A stretch of DNA of 64,000 bases, from the NCBI RefSeq assembly GCF_003614945.1, contig NZ_QYCZ01000002.1, forward strand, positions 57,109 through 121,108, read 5' to 3'. This document shows, piece by piece, positions 49,745 to 59,314 of the stretch. The stretch is from Bergeyella cardium (lineage in GTDB: Bacteria > Bacteroidota > Bacteroidia > Flavobacteriales > Weeksellaceae). The position numbers and the translations under genes were made by a program. Position 1 is the stretch's first letter. Each line of letters begins with the position of its first letter. The notes beneath the pieces are model-generated. The model saw nothing but the letters and a program-made list of their open reading frames with translations, had not been told where the DNA came from and did not search any database.

Positions 49745-50311
49745 TTACTTTTTCTTAATCGTTGTTTTTGTTTCCTTTTTTGCTTTCTCAGGCTTTGCAT
49801 TTCTCTTCAAGAGGACATCCAAAACTTTATCGGTATAATCATACCTCTTGTCAAGATAAAGAACACTGATGTTATTACTCTTATCCAAAACCACGCCTAA
49901 ATTGTTTTTCTCTACCACCATCTTTATGGCATTCCAAATCTGATCCTGGAAAGGTTGAGTAAATTTAGAGCGCATACTGCTCATTTCGCCATTGGTTCCA
50001 AATCTTGTTTTTATAAAATCTTTTACTTTACTTTCAAGCTCTTGAACTTCTTTCTCTCGTTCTTTTAGATGCTCTCCTACGAGTAATATTTTTTCATTTT
50101 CAAAAGCCGCTTTCTTGTCATCATATTCCTTCTGTAAGGTTTGAAGCTCATTTTCCCAAGACTGAATTAAGCTGTTCAGACGCCCTTCTGCTTCCTTATA
50201 CTGTGGCATTTTGCTCAAGATATAGTTAGTATCTACGACGCCTATCTTCTGCCCGAAAGCCAATGTAGATGCAAAAAAAGCAAAAATTAATAAGAATCTC
50301 AAATTTTTCAT
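49745..50311 (-). CDS. OmpH/Skp family periplasmic chaperone (first copy)
   Basis: A 188-residue Skp-like protein with a signal peptide (LAFGQ), GVVDTNYILSKMPQYKEAE, a coiled-coil around residues 35-110 and a lysine-rich tail. It lies 15 bases downstream of bamA and 31 bases upstream of a second, shorter copy. The two copies are only moderately alike, so they may serve different clients. Confidence 0.9.
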   Translation of the reverse strand: MKNLRFLLIFAFFASTLAFGQKIGVVDTNYILSKMPQYKEAEGRLNSLIQSWENELQTLQKEYDDKKAAFENEKILLVGEHLKEREKEVQELESKVKDFIKTRFGTNGEMSSMRSKFTQPFQDQIWNAIKMVVEKNNLGVVLDKSNNISVLYLDKRYDYTDKVLDVLLKRNAKPEKAKKETKTTIKKK

Positions 50312-50326
50312 ATATAATTTATTTAA

Positions 50327-52888
50327 TTACAATGTTTGTCCCATTAGGAAGTGGGTTTGCCATCCTGCTGGCTGAGTACCTCCGAGGGGTTTATCAAAAC
50401 CATAAGCAAAATCAAAACCGATAAGCCCAAATATGCCCATATATACGCGAATACCAAAGCCTACGGAACGCTTTAATTGGAAAGGGTTATACTGCCCCCA
50501 AGTATTCCATACATTACCTCCTTCTAAGAAGGAAAGCGCATATATTTTTGCCGTTTGGTTAAGAGAGATAGGGTAGCGGAGCTCCAGAGCAAATCTATTA
50601 TAGATAGTACCCCCACCATAAGGAGTGATATCGGTAGAACCTCTGGTACCCATCGCATAGCCTGTAGTAGAAGCGTTTTCATAACCTCTAAGCGGGATGA
50701 GCTCGCGGCCGTCATATCGTCCATTGAAAAGCCCTGTACCTCCCATATAGAATCTCTCAAATGGTGGAGCACCGAGTTTTTTTGTATATCCATCCATAAA
50801 GCCCATTTCAGCAGTACTTCTTAAAACGAGTTTTCCTACTACGGTATTATATGTTTCTGCTTTTAATTTTACTTTATAGAACTCCATCCAGTTGTATTTC
50901 TCGGTAGGCGTCATCTTATCATAATCTTTATTGCTAAACAAAGAATATGGTGGGGTGAATTTAACACTCGCCTCTATATTAGAACCCTGGGTAGGGAATA
51001 TAGGGTCAAGTCCTGCGGAATTTCTACTGAGCCCAATATTGAATGAGAAGTTATTAGCAGAGCCATAATTCTCGGTAGTAGAACCAAACTGGAAAGGGTA
51101 GTTATCAAACTGATACCTCTGATACTGGATGCCCGTATAGAGAGAGAACCAGTTGTCTGGCCAGTTGAGCTGTCTATTAAGCCCTGTACTTGCAGAGAAT
51201 ATATTAAGATTTCCTACGGTACCATAATTATCCACATAAGCCTTTACACGGGAATAGTTGGTACCAAACGATAAAGCCGAAGGGCGCTTACCAAAGAGCC
51301 AAGGCTCTACAAAAGAAATCGCATAATTCTGGAAGAACTGCCCTACCTGAGCTGTAACAGAGAATACCTGACCATCACCTTGAGGAACGGGATTAAATTT
51401 CTTTAATCTCAAGAAATTTCTCAGTGAGAAGTTATTAAAGGTAAGCCCCAAAGTTCCAATAAAGGTGCTGCCACCATAGCCCGCCTGAAGCTGAATCTGT
51501 GAAGAGGCTTTCTCTGCAAGCGTCCAGTGAATATCCACAGTATTGCTTTGCGGATTAGGGGTTACTTGCTGATTGAGCTGCTGAGGGTCGAAGAACTGAC
51601 TACCAGCCAAAGTATAATAGGTTCTTTTAATATCAGACTTTGAGAATAAATCCCCTGGACGAGTATAAAGAGAGCGGAGCACTACATGGTCGTGAGTAAC
51701 GGTATTTCCTGACCAGGAGACTTTATTCCAACTGGCTTTTTCACCTTCATTAATTCTTATTTCTAAATTGATGGAATCTCCAGAAACGGATTTCTCGACT
51801 GGAGTTACATTTGAGAAAAGAAAACCATTATTAAGATAAAGCGACTTTAAATCAGAGTCGTCTTCCTTACCGCCATCTTCACCTACTTTTTTATTAAAGC
51901 CTACAGCATCGTATATATCTCCTTTTTTATAACCTAAAATCTTTTGAAGAACCTCAGTAGAATAGGTTGTATTTCCTAAGAAGCTGATATCTCCGATATA
52001 GTACTTCTTACCTTCATTAAGTTTGATATTGATTTGATAATCTTTCTTTGGCATTCTCCATACAGAGTCTGAAATAATCCTCGCATCTCTATACCCAAGA
52101 GACTGATAATAGGAGATTAAAGACTTTTTATCTTCCTCGTACTTATCTTTTATAAACTTGGATGGTTTGAAGATTCCACCAATACCGAATCTCTTTTGTT
52201 TGGTATTTTTAAAGCCCTTTTTTCTCAATTTTTTAGAAGAAATCGCTTGATTACCTTCAAAAGTTATTTTAGCTACTTTTATACGCTTGCCTTTATCTAC
52301 TTCTATCGTCCAATCTACCATACTTTCATTAGCAGCATTAGGTTTGTCTGTAATCCTTACGCTTGCATCGGCAAAGCCTTTATTAATATATTCCTGTGGA
52401 ATTTTTGTTTTAAGGGTTGAAATCAAGTTATTGGTAACTTTCTTTCCTGGCTTTAAATCATTATCCTTAATAATTTTCTCCTTTTTGGATTTACCAATAC
52501 CTTTCCCTATAACATCTACCTCTCCCAGCTCTTTTAAATCCTGAAGATTGAAACGAAGAATAACCTGATCGCCTTCTACACTGAGAACATAAACCTCTAC
52601 CTCTGAGAAATTATCTGTATCCCAAAGTTTTTTTATTGCATTGCTGATTTTTAACCCAGGAATTTCTATCTGTTCGTTTTTGTTAAGACCTGTAAAACGC
52701 AAGATTTGAGCTGGAGAATACTTTTTCACTCCATCAATTACAATATCTTTCAGGTAATAAACCTCTCTCTGATTATCAGTATATGCAGAGGTCTCTGCTG
52801 TTTGAGTATCTTTTTGCTGCTGAGTAACCTGCCCATAGAAATGAGCGGTAGCTACAAACATTACAATCGGTATGAATTTCAGTTTCAT
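50327..52888 (-). CDS. bamA: Outer-membrane protein assembly factor BamA
   Basis: An 853-residue Omp85 protein with a signal peptide (TAHFYGQ), about five periplasmic POTRA domains (residues 40-440) and a C-terminal beta-barrel. The barrel motif SVGFGIRVYMG near the C-terminus and GFDFAYGFDKP are characteristic. It inserts and folds outer-membrane proteins. It is the central gene of the DUF6089-uppS-bamA-ompH-ompH run, with 81 bases before it and 15 after it. Confidence 0.95.
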   Translation of the reverse strand: MKLKFIPIVMFVATAHFYGQVTQQQKDTQTAETSAYTDNQREVYYLKDIVIDGVKKYSPAQILRFTGLNKNEQIEIPGLKISNAIKKLWDTDNFSEVEVYVLSVEGDQVILRFNLQDLKELGEVDVIGKGIGKSKKEKIIKDNDLKPGKKVTNNLISTLKTKIPQEYINKGFADASVRITDKPNAANESMVDWTIEVDKGKRIKVAKITFEGNQAISSKKLRKKGFKNTKQKRFGIGGIFKPSKFIKDKYEEDKKSLISYYQSLGYRDARIISDSVWRMPKKDYQINIKLNEGKKYYIGDISFLGNTTYSTEVLQKILGYKKGDIYDAVGFNKKVGEDGGKEDDSDLKSLYLNNGFLFSNVTPVEKSVSGDSINLEIRINEGEKASWNKVSWSGNTVTHDHVVLRSLYTRPGDLFSKSDIKRTYYTLAGSQFFDPQQLNQQVTPNPQSNTVDIHWTLAEKASSQIQLQAGYGGSTFIGTLGLTFNNFSLRNFLRLKKFNPVPQGDGQVFSVTAQVGQFFQNYAISFVEPWLFGKRPSALSFGTNYSRVKAYVDNYGTVGNLNIFSASTGLNRQLNWPDNWFSLYTGIQYQRYQFDNYPFQFGSTTENYGSANNFSFNIGLSRNSAGLDPIFPTQGSNIEASVKFTPPYSLFSNKDYDKMTPTEKYNWMEFYKVKLKAETYNTVVGKLVLRSTAEMGFMDGYTKKLGAPPFERFYMGGTGLFNGRYDGRELIPLRGYENASTTGYAMGTRGSTDITPYGGGTIYNRFALELRYPISLNQTAKIYALSFLEGGNVWNTWGQYNPFQLKRSVGFGIRVYMGIFGLIGFDFAYGFDKPLGGTQPAGWQTHFLMGQTL

Positions 52889-52969
52889 TATTTATTATTT
52901 GCTGTCTGCTGTTGGTCTTAGACTTTTCAGCTTTCTCTTTAAATTATAAATTTTCTATCAATTTAAATA

Positions 52970-53722
52970 TTAATTACTAAGAGCTATCTGCTCACTTGTT
53001 TTTCCGTATCGTCTCTCTGTTTTCTGGTAGTCTACAATACATTTAAAAAAATCTTCTTTGGAAAAATCTGGCCATAAGACATCCAAAAATTGAAGTTCTG
53101 CATAAGCCAACTGCCAAAGCAAGAAATTACTTATCCTAACTTCTCCACTGGTTCGTATCATTAAATCTACTGGTGGAAAATCTTTTGTATAAAGATGCTT
53201 CTCAAAAACGGCTTCTGTTATATCTTCTATTTGTAGCTGACCGTCTTTTACTTCCTGCGAAATCTCTTTTACTGCTTTTAAAATTTCCCTTTGGGAGCCA
53301 TAGTTAAGCGCGAGAATAAGATTGCCTTTTGTATTATTCTTAGTAAGGTCTATCACATTTAAAAGCTGCTCTCTCACTAATTCTGGAAGCCGGGAAATAT
53401 CTCCTATCATATGCATTCTAAGCCCTTTTGTAAAAATTTCATCTGCCTCGGTAAGAAGGGTCTCTGAGAGAAGGCTCATCAAAGTACTGACCTCATCATC
53501 TGGACGATTCCAGTTTTCGGATGAAAAAGTATAGAGTGTAAGATAAGGGATATTAACTTCATTACAAGCATTAATAGCATTCCTCACAGCATCTATCGCA
53601 TTGCGATGACCATAAGTACGCTCTTCGCCACGGGACTTTGCCCATCGGCCATTACCATCCATAATAATAGCAACATGCTGTGGGAGTTTTTCAGGGTTTA
53701 TAATTTCTTTATATGATTTCAT
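52970..53722 (-). CDS. uppS: Undecaprenyl diphosphate synthase
   Basis: A 250-residue cis-prenyltransferase making the C55 carrier used for peptidoglycan and polysaccharide. The pyrophosphate-binding IIMDGNGRWAK with catalytic D22 and the C-terminal RTSGEVRISNFLLWQ (residues about 193-207) are intact. It lies between the DUF6089 gene (27 bases upstream) and bamA. Its product is the lipid carrier needed by the polysaccharide locus at 54.8-61.4 kb. Confidence 0.95.
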   Translation of the reverse strand: MKSYKEIINPEKLPQHVAIIMDGNGRWAKSRGEERTYGHRNAIDAVRNAINACNEVNIPYLTLYTFSSENWNRPDDEVSTLMSLLSETLLTEADEIFTKGLRMHMIGDISRLPELVREQLLNVIDLTKNNTKGNLILALNYGSQREILKAVKEISQEVKDGQLQIEDITEAVFEKHLYTKDFPPVDLMIRTSGEVRISNFLLWQLAYAELQFLDVLWPDFSKEDFFKCIVDYQKTERRYGKTSEQIALSN

Positions 53723-53749
53723 TCCTGTACTTCATTGAAACATTATCCA

Positions 53750-54589
53750 TTAATCACAATAGCACGGCGGTCTGCCAAAGGAGTAGCTAAGCCCTATCAT
53801 TACGCTATTTAACCAGTCATTAGAATTTGTATTTCCTATATTTCTGTCTTTCATATATTTTTCTACTTCCTTATCAATAGCTTCATCATAAACCTTAGGA
53901 TTTTTTTTTCTCAGTTCATTATTAAAAACTGTGCCTACATCTTTTCTGCTTAAAGTACTATAATCTATTCCATCTGAGAAAGTTGGTCGGAATTTCACTT
54001 CTGCAGAAGCAGCCCAGTTATAGTGAAACTTATATTTAATCCCTACACCAAAAGGTATAGACATTATGAATTTTCCTTTTCTGGTTTCATAGATTTCAAA
54101 ATCTGGCGAAGCTGCTGCTGCTCCTTGAGATTTATCCTTAATCCTAAGATAAGGAGTATTGGTAACAAGCCCTCCTATACCACCAAAGATATAAGGGCTC
54201 AGCATAGAGCTTTGCTCATTATTTACCGGGAAAAAGTTGTATTCAAAAACCACATCAAGATTTCCTCCATTATTAGAATTGCCTTTTCTGCGTTTGTTTC
54301 GGTAGGCTTCATCTGCATATTCATCATCAAACTGAACCTGAAAATACCCTGCATCTATTCTTAGTGTTTGATAAGGGTTAAAGTTCATCCTATACATTGC
54401 TTCTATATGGAAAGGGACTCCATAACTGGAAATTTTACTGAATACAGGTGCATTTAACTGATAATTATCCTGCCCAATATCTCCTACCACAGTACTTAGC
54501 CCCAATTTCAAACCGATTTCGTGGCGCTGCCCGAAAGAGAGAAAGCTAAAAAAAGTTGCCATTACAACAAGTACTATTTTACTAAACAT
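53750..54589 (-). CDS. DUF6089 family outer-membrane protein
   Basis: A 279-residue protein with a signal peptide (FFSFLSFGQ) and a beta-rich OmpW/OmpA-like barrel ending SYSFGRPPCYCD. The frame stays open 22 codons further upstream, but a TATATTTG box occurs there, so the start is placed at 54589. It matches the DUF6089 protein that precedes uppS and bamA throughout Flavobacteriia. Function is unknown; the fixed position suggests a role in outer-membrane assembly. Confidence 0.85.
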   Translation of the reverse strand: MFSKIVLVVMATFFSFLSFGQRHEIGLKLGLSTVVGDIGQDNYQLNAPVFSKISSYGVPFHIEAMYRMNFNPYQTLRIDAGYFQVQFDDEYADEAYRNKRRKGNSNNGGNLDVVFEYNFFPVNNEQSSMLSPYIFGGIGGLVTNTPYLRIKDKSQGAAAASPDFEIYETRKGKFIMSIPFGVGIKYKFHYNWAASAEVKFRPTFSDGIDYSTLSRKDVGTVFNNELRKKNPKVYDEAIDKEVEKYMKDRNIGNTNSNDWLNSVMIGLSYSFGRPPCYCD

Positions 54590-54620
54590 CGGTCTGATAG
54601 ACACTTTTCCAAAGTTTGTG

Positions 54621-54628
54621 CAAATATA
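54621..54628 (-). promoter_or_regulatory. Promoter -7 box, bamA operon
   Basis: TATATTTG on the minus strand, 31 bases before the chosen DUF6089 ATG; it argues against the longer frame. Confidence 0.6.
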
Positions 54629-54772
54629 AAACATTTTTACCTTAGTGAAATTCATAATACTTAGTTAAAAGCCAATAAAAACCCATAAATTTAAATCTAA
54701 ACGCCTTTTGCTGATTTTTATTCTAAAACCGAGTTCTATTTCTCTCAACTAATAATAGAAATACTGTTTAAT

Positions 54773-54807
54773 AAAAAAGTCCTTTAGAAATTTTAAAGGA
54801 CTTTTTT
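54773..54807 (-). terminator. Terminator of the polysaccharide locus
   Basis: A 14-bp perfect stem AAAAAAGTCCTTTA/TAAAGGACTTTTTT with a seven-base loop, ending six bases from the stop of the Wzc-like gene. Confidence 0.9.
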
Positions 54808-54812
54808 ACAAT

Positions 54813-57305
54813 CTACTTCCGTAGTATTGATTTTATCTTATTTCTCAGCCTAATAAGAGTAGGCTCTTTATAATTTGCATCTTCATCAAAATAGCCATAG
54901 CCGTAACCATACCCATAGCCGTAACCATACCCATAGCCCTGCTTCACTTGGTAATCATTATATACCAAACCAAGATGTTGTATTTCGTGTTTCGCATACT
55001 TTTCAGTAATCATTTTGAGCATATACTTCTCTGTATATTCGTGACGAACAACATAGATATTAGCATCGGTATATTTCATTAATTCGAATGAATCTGCCAC
55101 AAGACCAACAGGTGGAGAGTCTATAATAATAAAATCATAATGCTCCCTTAATCCTTGAATGAAATCAATATTCTTCTGGCTCATCAATAGCTCGGAAGGA
55201 TTGGGCGGAATAGGTCCAGAAGTAATAACATCTAAAGACGAAATCTCAGTTTTATTGATAATATCTCCCATACCCACTTCTCCCGTGAGGTAATTGGAAA
55301 GCCCATAGCGATTATCGATCTTAAAATCACCAAATATTTTCGGCTTCCTTAAATCCATACCGAGCAAAATAGTCTTTTTTCCACTAAGCCCCAGTACAGA
55401 TGCTATATTAATAGCCGTATAAGTCTTACCCTCTCCGCTAATAGAAGATGTTACCAATATTACTTTAGCTCTGCCATCTTCACCTACAAGGAATCTTAAA
55501 TTGGCTCTTAGTCCTCGGAATGCCTCGGAAACAGAAGATTTAGGCTGTTCCAATACCGTAAGATTATTCTCGTGAGAACTCTTACCAATAACACCAAGCA
55601 ATGGAATTTTGGTAACTCTGAGCACTTCTTTTATATTAATAACTCTATTGTCTAACAATGTTCTAAGTACAATGATAAGAAGAGGAATAAGGAGCAATAC
55701 CCCAATAATGATATTCTTGATATTGGAAATATTAGGAGCTACTGGACCTTGATCCAGGTTTTTAGCTGGGTCTATTATATTTAAATCTGAACGATTTGTA
55801 GCTACTCTCATCTTGCTCTCTGCCTGCTTTGTAAGGAGAAGACTATAAGTATTTTCTATAATATCATATCCCCTTTTAACATCAAAATAGCGCCTCTGCC
55901 CTTCTGGAAGATTGACCAAAGAATTTTCTGCCTGACTTATTTTCTGATTAATTTCATTCAGCTCCTTATAAAAATCATCGTAATAACTTTGGAGATTAGC
56001 CTGAGAACCGAGCTTTATATCATTAATCTGGCGATTAATCTCTTTCATAGCCTCAGATTGTGGAGTATATATAGACTCCATCTCCCTCTTTTTAATGTAG
56101 AGGAGTTTTAGCTCACTTACTGTGGTAGAAAACGAACTATCATCTATTCCCGCAGACCTAAGGCTTATCAGATTATCAAGACTAGAAGACATCAAGGTTC
56201 TCTTAATATTATTAAGTGTTTTTATTTTATCCTGAATATCTACTTTTTTCTTTTCAAGGTCTGTAATGCTACCCCAAATTCTTGTATCTCCTTCTTCAAG
56301 ATTAAAAATACCTTCTTTCAGTCTAATATCATTGAGTTTAGTAGCCGCAGAGTCTAATTGTTTCTTAACACGCTCTAAATTCACTGTAAGATACTTTACG
56401 GTATTTTGGTCTACCGTATTTCTATCTTCCAGCCTCTTCTTTATAAGCTCTTCTACTGTAGTATTGAGAAACTGAACTGTCCCATTTAAATTATATCCTC
56501 TCTTTGAAATAATAACAACACTGTTTAGCTCTTCATCAAACTTTACAGAAGTAGTCGCAATGATAGATTGTACCGCTGCATTAACCGAGCTTAGCTTAAT
56601 AATGATATTATCTACACCGATGGCTGGTGTTACAGGATTCTTTACCAACTTAAACTTAAAGTTCGGAGCTGTATACCACTGACCTACTTTGATTAATTTA
56701 TTTTGGGGAACAGGATATTCTGGTACAGAAACAAAAGTCTCATTCTTATAATTATAGAGATAATTGCTAAAGCCTTCCTCTGGAAAAGTTACTTCATACT
56801 GATCATTCCCCTTTGGCAAAAGAGTAATTGGATAATCAAGCTGCTGAGGATAGTCTCTATCAATTTCTATAAAGACAGGAGAATCATACTTGTCTAAATA
56901 GGTTTCCTTAATCACCCCTTTGGTAGAATAATTAACAAACAAATCTAATTTCTTTACCAAATACTCATTGTGTGAGCGGGAAAGAATCATCTTCTTTAAG
57001 AACAAGCCATCACTATTTGAGCGCTGATCCCAAATAAAGTTGATAGACTGATTTGGTGTAAAATAGCTGGTTGCATTACTGGACATACTCAGCGATAGAT
57101 TAGACTCATATATCCTCTGAGTAAAGTATCGGCTATATACATAGGCAATAACATAACCTACCCCAAACATAAAAACAAACCAATACCAATTTCTAATAAG
57201 TTTCTGAATGAAAAGACCAGCATCAAATAAGGAAAAAGAAGCTATACTCTCCTGGCTGGCATTTTCATTATTTCCTTTCTTATTCGTTTCTTTATTAGGA
57301 ATCAT
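54813..57305 (-). CDS. Wzc-like polysaccharide tyrosine autokinase
   Basis: An 830-residue inner-membrane co-polymerase fused to a BY-kinase. Membrane segments lie near residues 35-55 and 530-550, with a long periplasmic Wzz/GNVR-type coiled-coil region between. The kinase part has Walker A SSISGEGKT (near 617), Walker A' GMDLRKPK (near 647) and Walker B FIIIDSPP (near 728). The usual C-terminal tyrosine cluster is a run of eight Gly-Tyr dipeptides (about residues 787-802), encoded by an 18-base tandem repeat. Cycles of tyrosine phosphorylation control chain length and export. It is the last gene of the locus. Confidence 0.92.
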   Translation of the reverse strand: MIPNKETNKKGNNENASQESIASFSLFDAGLFIQKLIRNWYWFVFMFGVGYVIAYVYSRYFTQRIYESNLSLSMSSNATSYFTPNQSINFIWDQRSNSDGLFLKKMILSRSHNEYLVKKLDLFVNYSTKGVIKETYLDKYDSPVFIEIDRDYPQQLDYPITLLPKGNDQYEVTFPEEGFSNYLYNYKNETFVSVPEYPVPQNKLIKVGQWYTAPNFKFKLVKNPVTPAIGVDNIIIKLSSVNAAVQSIIATTSVKFDEELNSVVIISKRGYNLNGTVQFLNTTVEELIKKRLEDRNTVDQNTVKYLTVNLERVKKQLDSAATKLNDIRLKEGIFNLEEGDTRIWGSITDLEKKKVDIQDKIKTLNNIKRTLMSSSLDNLISLRSAGIDDSSFSTTVSELKLLYIKKREMESIYTPQSEAMKEINRQINDIKLGSQANLQSYYDDFYKELNEINQKISQAENSLVNLPEGQRRYFDVKRGYDIIENTYSLLLTKQAESKMRVATNRSDLNIIDPAKNLDQGPVAPNISNIKNIIIGVLLLIPLLIIVLRTLLDNRVINIKEVLRVTKIPLLGVIGKSSHENNLTVLEQPKSSVSEAFRGLRANLRFLVGEDGRAKVILVTSSISGEGKTYTAINIASVLGLSGKKTILLGMDLRKPKIFGDFKIDNRYGLSNYLTGEVGMGDIINKTEISSLDVITSGPIPPNPSELLMSQKNIDFIQGLREHYDFIIIDSPPVGLVADSFELMKYTDANIYVVRHEYTEKYMLKMITEKYAKHEIQHLGLVYNDYQVKQGYGYGYGYGYGYGYGYFDEDANYKEPTLIRLRNKIKSILRK

Positions 57306-57311
57306 ACAATC

Positions 57312-58157
57312 TTAAAGTCTGGAAATTAATAAATAAACAGATAATGCTGTAGTAAGCAAAGTAACACCAGTCGTCAAAGTATTAAGAGGGTCTTTACCAA
57401 AGCCATTAAGGCTTTTCTTACGAGTATTGAGATATATCATATCTCCATTTTGAATCCAGTAGTATGGAGAGTTCATAACATCCTCTCGTGTAAGATCCAG
57501 TTTAACAATTTTAATTCCTTCAGGATACCTTCTATGGATAATGACATCCTTTTTATCCACCGTTCTATTAAGCCCTCCATCAAGAGAAAGCGCTTCTGTA
57601 ATACTAAGTGTTTGTGTATAAGCTGTCTTTTTACCTGAAACACCTACTGTCTCAATATCTCCTAATACATAATAAGTTATCCCATCAAGATTTAAACGAA
57701 CATCCGTCTTATCTTTTAAAAAGTTTTCATTTACCTTTTGCTGAATTTCATTTCTAATATCTTCAATGGTTCTTCCTTCAGCCTTTAAATAGCCTATACC
57801 AAGTATATAAATCTCACCATTAGAATCTACTTTTATCCCATTAAAGTAAAATCTAACATTATCATTTGCGTTATTATTGTTATAAACCTGATTTACACTA
57901 TTCCCAGAATTTATCCCTCCCGAAGTATTAAACATAGAATAAAACTGTGCTGCATCTCCCTTTGAGGTGGTGACAATATTGAGATTAAAAATATCATTTT
58001 TAGTAACTCTATACTCCTGTATATTGTACGGAACAAGACCTTCTTCATTGATTACCAAATTTTCATTAGGCTGAAGATATTTTATATCCTTAGTCGTTAT
58101 ACAAGAAGTAAGTACAGTGAGTATAAAAGTGTAAAATAGTAGATGTTTTATATTCAT
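57312..58157 (-). CDS. Wza-like polysaccharide export lipoprotein
   Basis: A 281-residue lipoprotein (lipobox VLTSC, C19) with a polysaccharide-export domain and an SLBB-type domain (SGKKTAYTQTLSITEALSLD cut near residues 180-200). A C-terminal hydrophobic helix (about residues 262-279) may span the outer membrane as in Wza. It is shorter than the 379-residue Escherichia coli Wza, with only one SLBB domain. It lies six bases upstream of the Wzc-like gene, the normal export pair. Confidence 0.9.
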   Translation of the reverse strand: MNIKHLLFYTFILTVLTSCITTKDIKYLQPNENLVINEEGLVPYNIQEYRVTKNDIFNLNIVTTSKGDAAQFYSMFNTSGGINSGNSVNQVYNNNNANDNVRFYFNGIKVDSNGEIYILGIGYLKAEGRTIEDIRNEIQQKVNENFLKDKTDVRLNLDGITYYVLGDIETVGVSGKKTAYTQTLSITEALSLDGGLNRTVDKKDVIIHRRYPEGIKIVKLDLTREDVMNSPYYWIQNGDMIYLNTRKKSLNGFGKDPLNTLTTGVTLLTTALSVYLLISRL

Positions 58158-58194
58158 CAGTTAAAATTTATTTTGCAAAAATATAATTATTTTA

Positions 58195-59304
58195 TCATTT
58201 CTTTAATTTCAAAAGCCATACAGGTATATAAGCCCCAATAAAGCCCAATATCACGATAATGGATAAAAGTAAATTATTTTCCAAATGTCTGAGCCAATAG
58301 GTTATGCCTACTATAAAACAATAGTAGGATATGATGTAAAATGTCGCTCTTCTATGACTAATCCCCAAAGCCAATAACCTGTGATGAATATGGTTTTTAT
58401 CTGCTTCAAATGGAGATTTTTTTTGAGATAATCGAATAATAATCACATTTAAGGTATCAATAATCGGCAAAATAAGAATAGCAACAGCTACCACTGGGGC
58501 TGAATTAAGATGATAACGAGGTAAATATCGTATGTCCTTATCAATAAAAATATCAATAAAGCATATAGCAGTAAACGCGAGTAAAAAACCTAAAATCATT
58601 GAGCCCGTATCTCCCATAAAAATCCTGATACTCCTGTATGGCGATAAATTATAATATAAAAATGCCAATACAGCTCCGATAATGATAACTGACAATATCA
58701 CTAATGGATAATTATACACCCCTAATCTGTAATAACTCACACCAAAGAATAAACTACAGAGAACAGAATAAGCACCCGCTAATCCATCTATGCCATCTAT
58801 TAAATTAAAAGCATTTATAAGAATAATAAAGGTAATGACACTAAAAACAACACTTAAAAAATAATTCAATTCATAAACTCCAAAAACACCGAACAGGCTC
58901 CGTATCCGAACATCTGAGCCAATAACAATTAGTACAGAAACGATAACCTGTACTAAGAGTTTTTTATATGCTCTTAGAACCATTATATCATCCATCACCC
59001 CAATATAGAGGAGTATCACCAAGGATGCAAATAAAAATTTGTACAAATCAAAAAGTTCGTATGCAAAAACAGAAGCACATACAGCTATTGAAAGAAACAA
59101 AGCTACTCCTCCTAAATTCGGTATCTTTCTAAGATGTGAACTCCTATCCCCAGGTTCATCCATTAAGTTTTTCCTTCGGGATATTTTAATAATTGTAGGT
59201 ATTGATACAAAACATATCAAAAAAGACAATATAAAACTCAGTATGAGTTTTATATAAAAAATCGATATCCCTATACTATTTAATATGATTTCTATTTTAT
59301 CCAT
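58195..59304 (-). CDS. WecA/MraY-family phospho-sugar transferase
   Basis: A 369-residue polytopic enzyme (about ten or eleven helices) that starts glycan assembly by moving a sugar-1-phosphate to undecaprenyl phosphate. Family motifs are DDIMVL, NLIDGIDGLAG, FMGDTGSM and the cytosolic HIHHRLL. It is closer to WecA/TagO than to MraY. The frame extends 13 codons further, overlapping the polymerase gene; the ATG at 59304 (MDKIEIIL) leaves a ten-base gap and is preferred. It would use the carrier made by uppS. Confidence 0.88.
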   Translation of the reverse strand: MDKIEIILNSIGISIFYIKLILSFILSFLICFVSIPTIIKISRRKNLMDEPGDRSSHLRKIPNLGGVALFLSIAVCASVFAYELFDLYKFLFASLVILLYIGVMDDIMVLRAYKKLLVQVIVSVLIVIGSDVRIRSLFGVFGVYELNYFLSVVFSVITFIILINAFNLIDGIDGLAGAYSVLCSLFFGVSYYRLGVYNYPLVILSVIIIGAVLAFLYYNLSPYRSIRIFMGDTGSMILGFLLAFTAICFIDIFIDKDIRYLPRYHLNSAPVVAVAILILPIIDTLNVIIIRLSQKKSPFEADKNHIHHRLLALGISHRRATFYIISYYCFIVGITYWLRHLENNLLLSIIVILGFIGAYIPVWLLKLKK

Positions 59305-59314
59305 TATACTAAAT

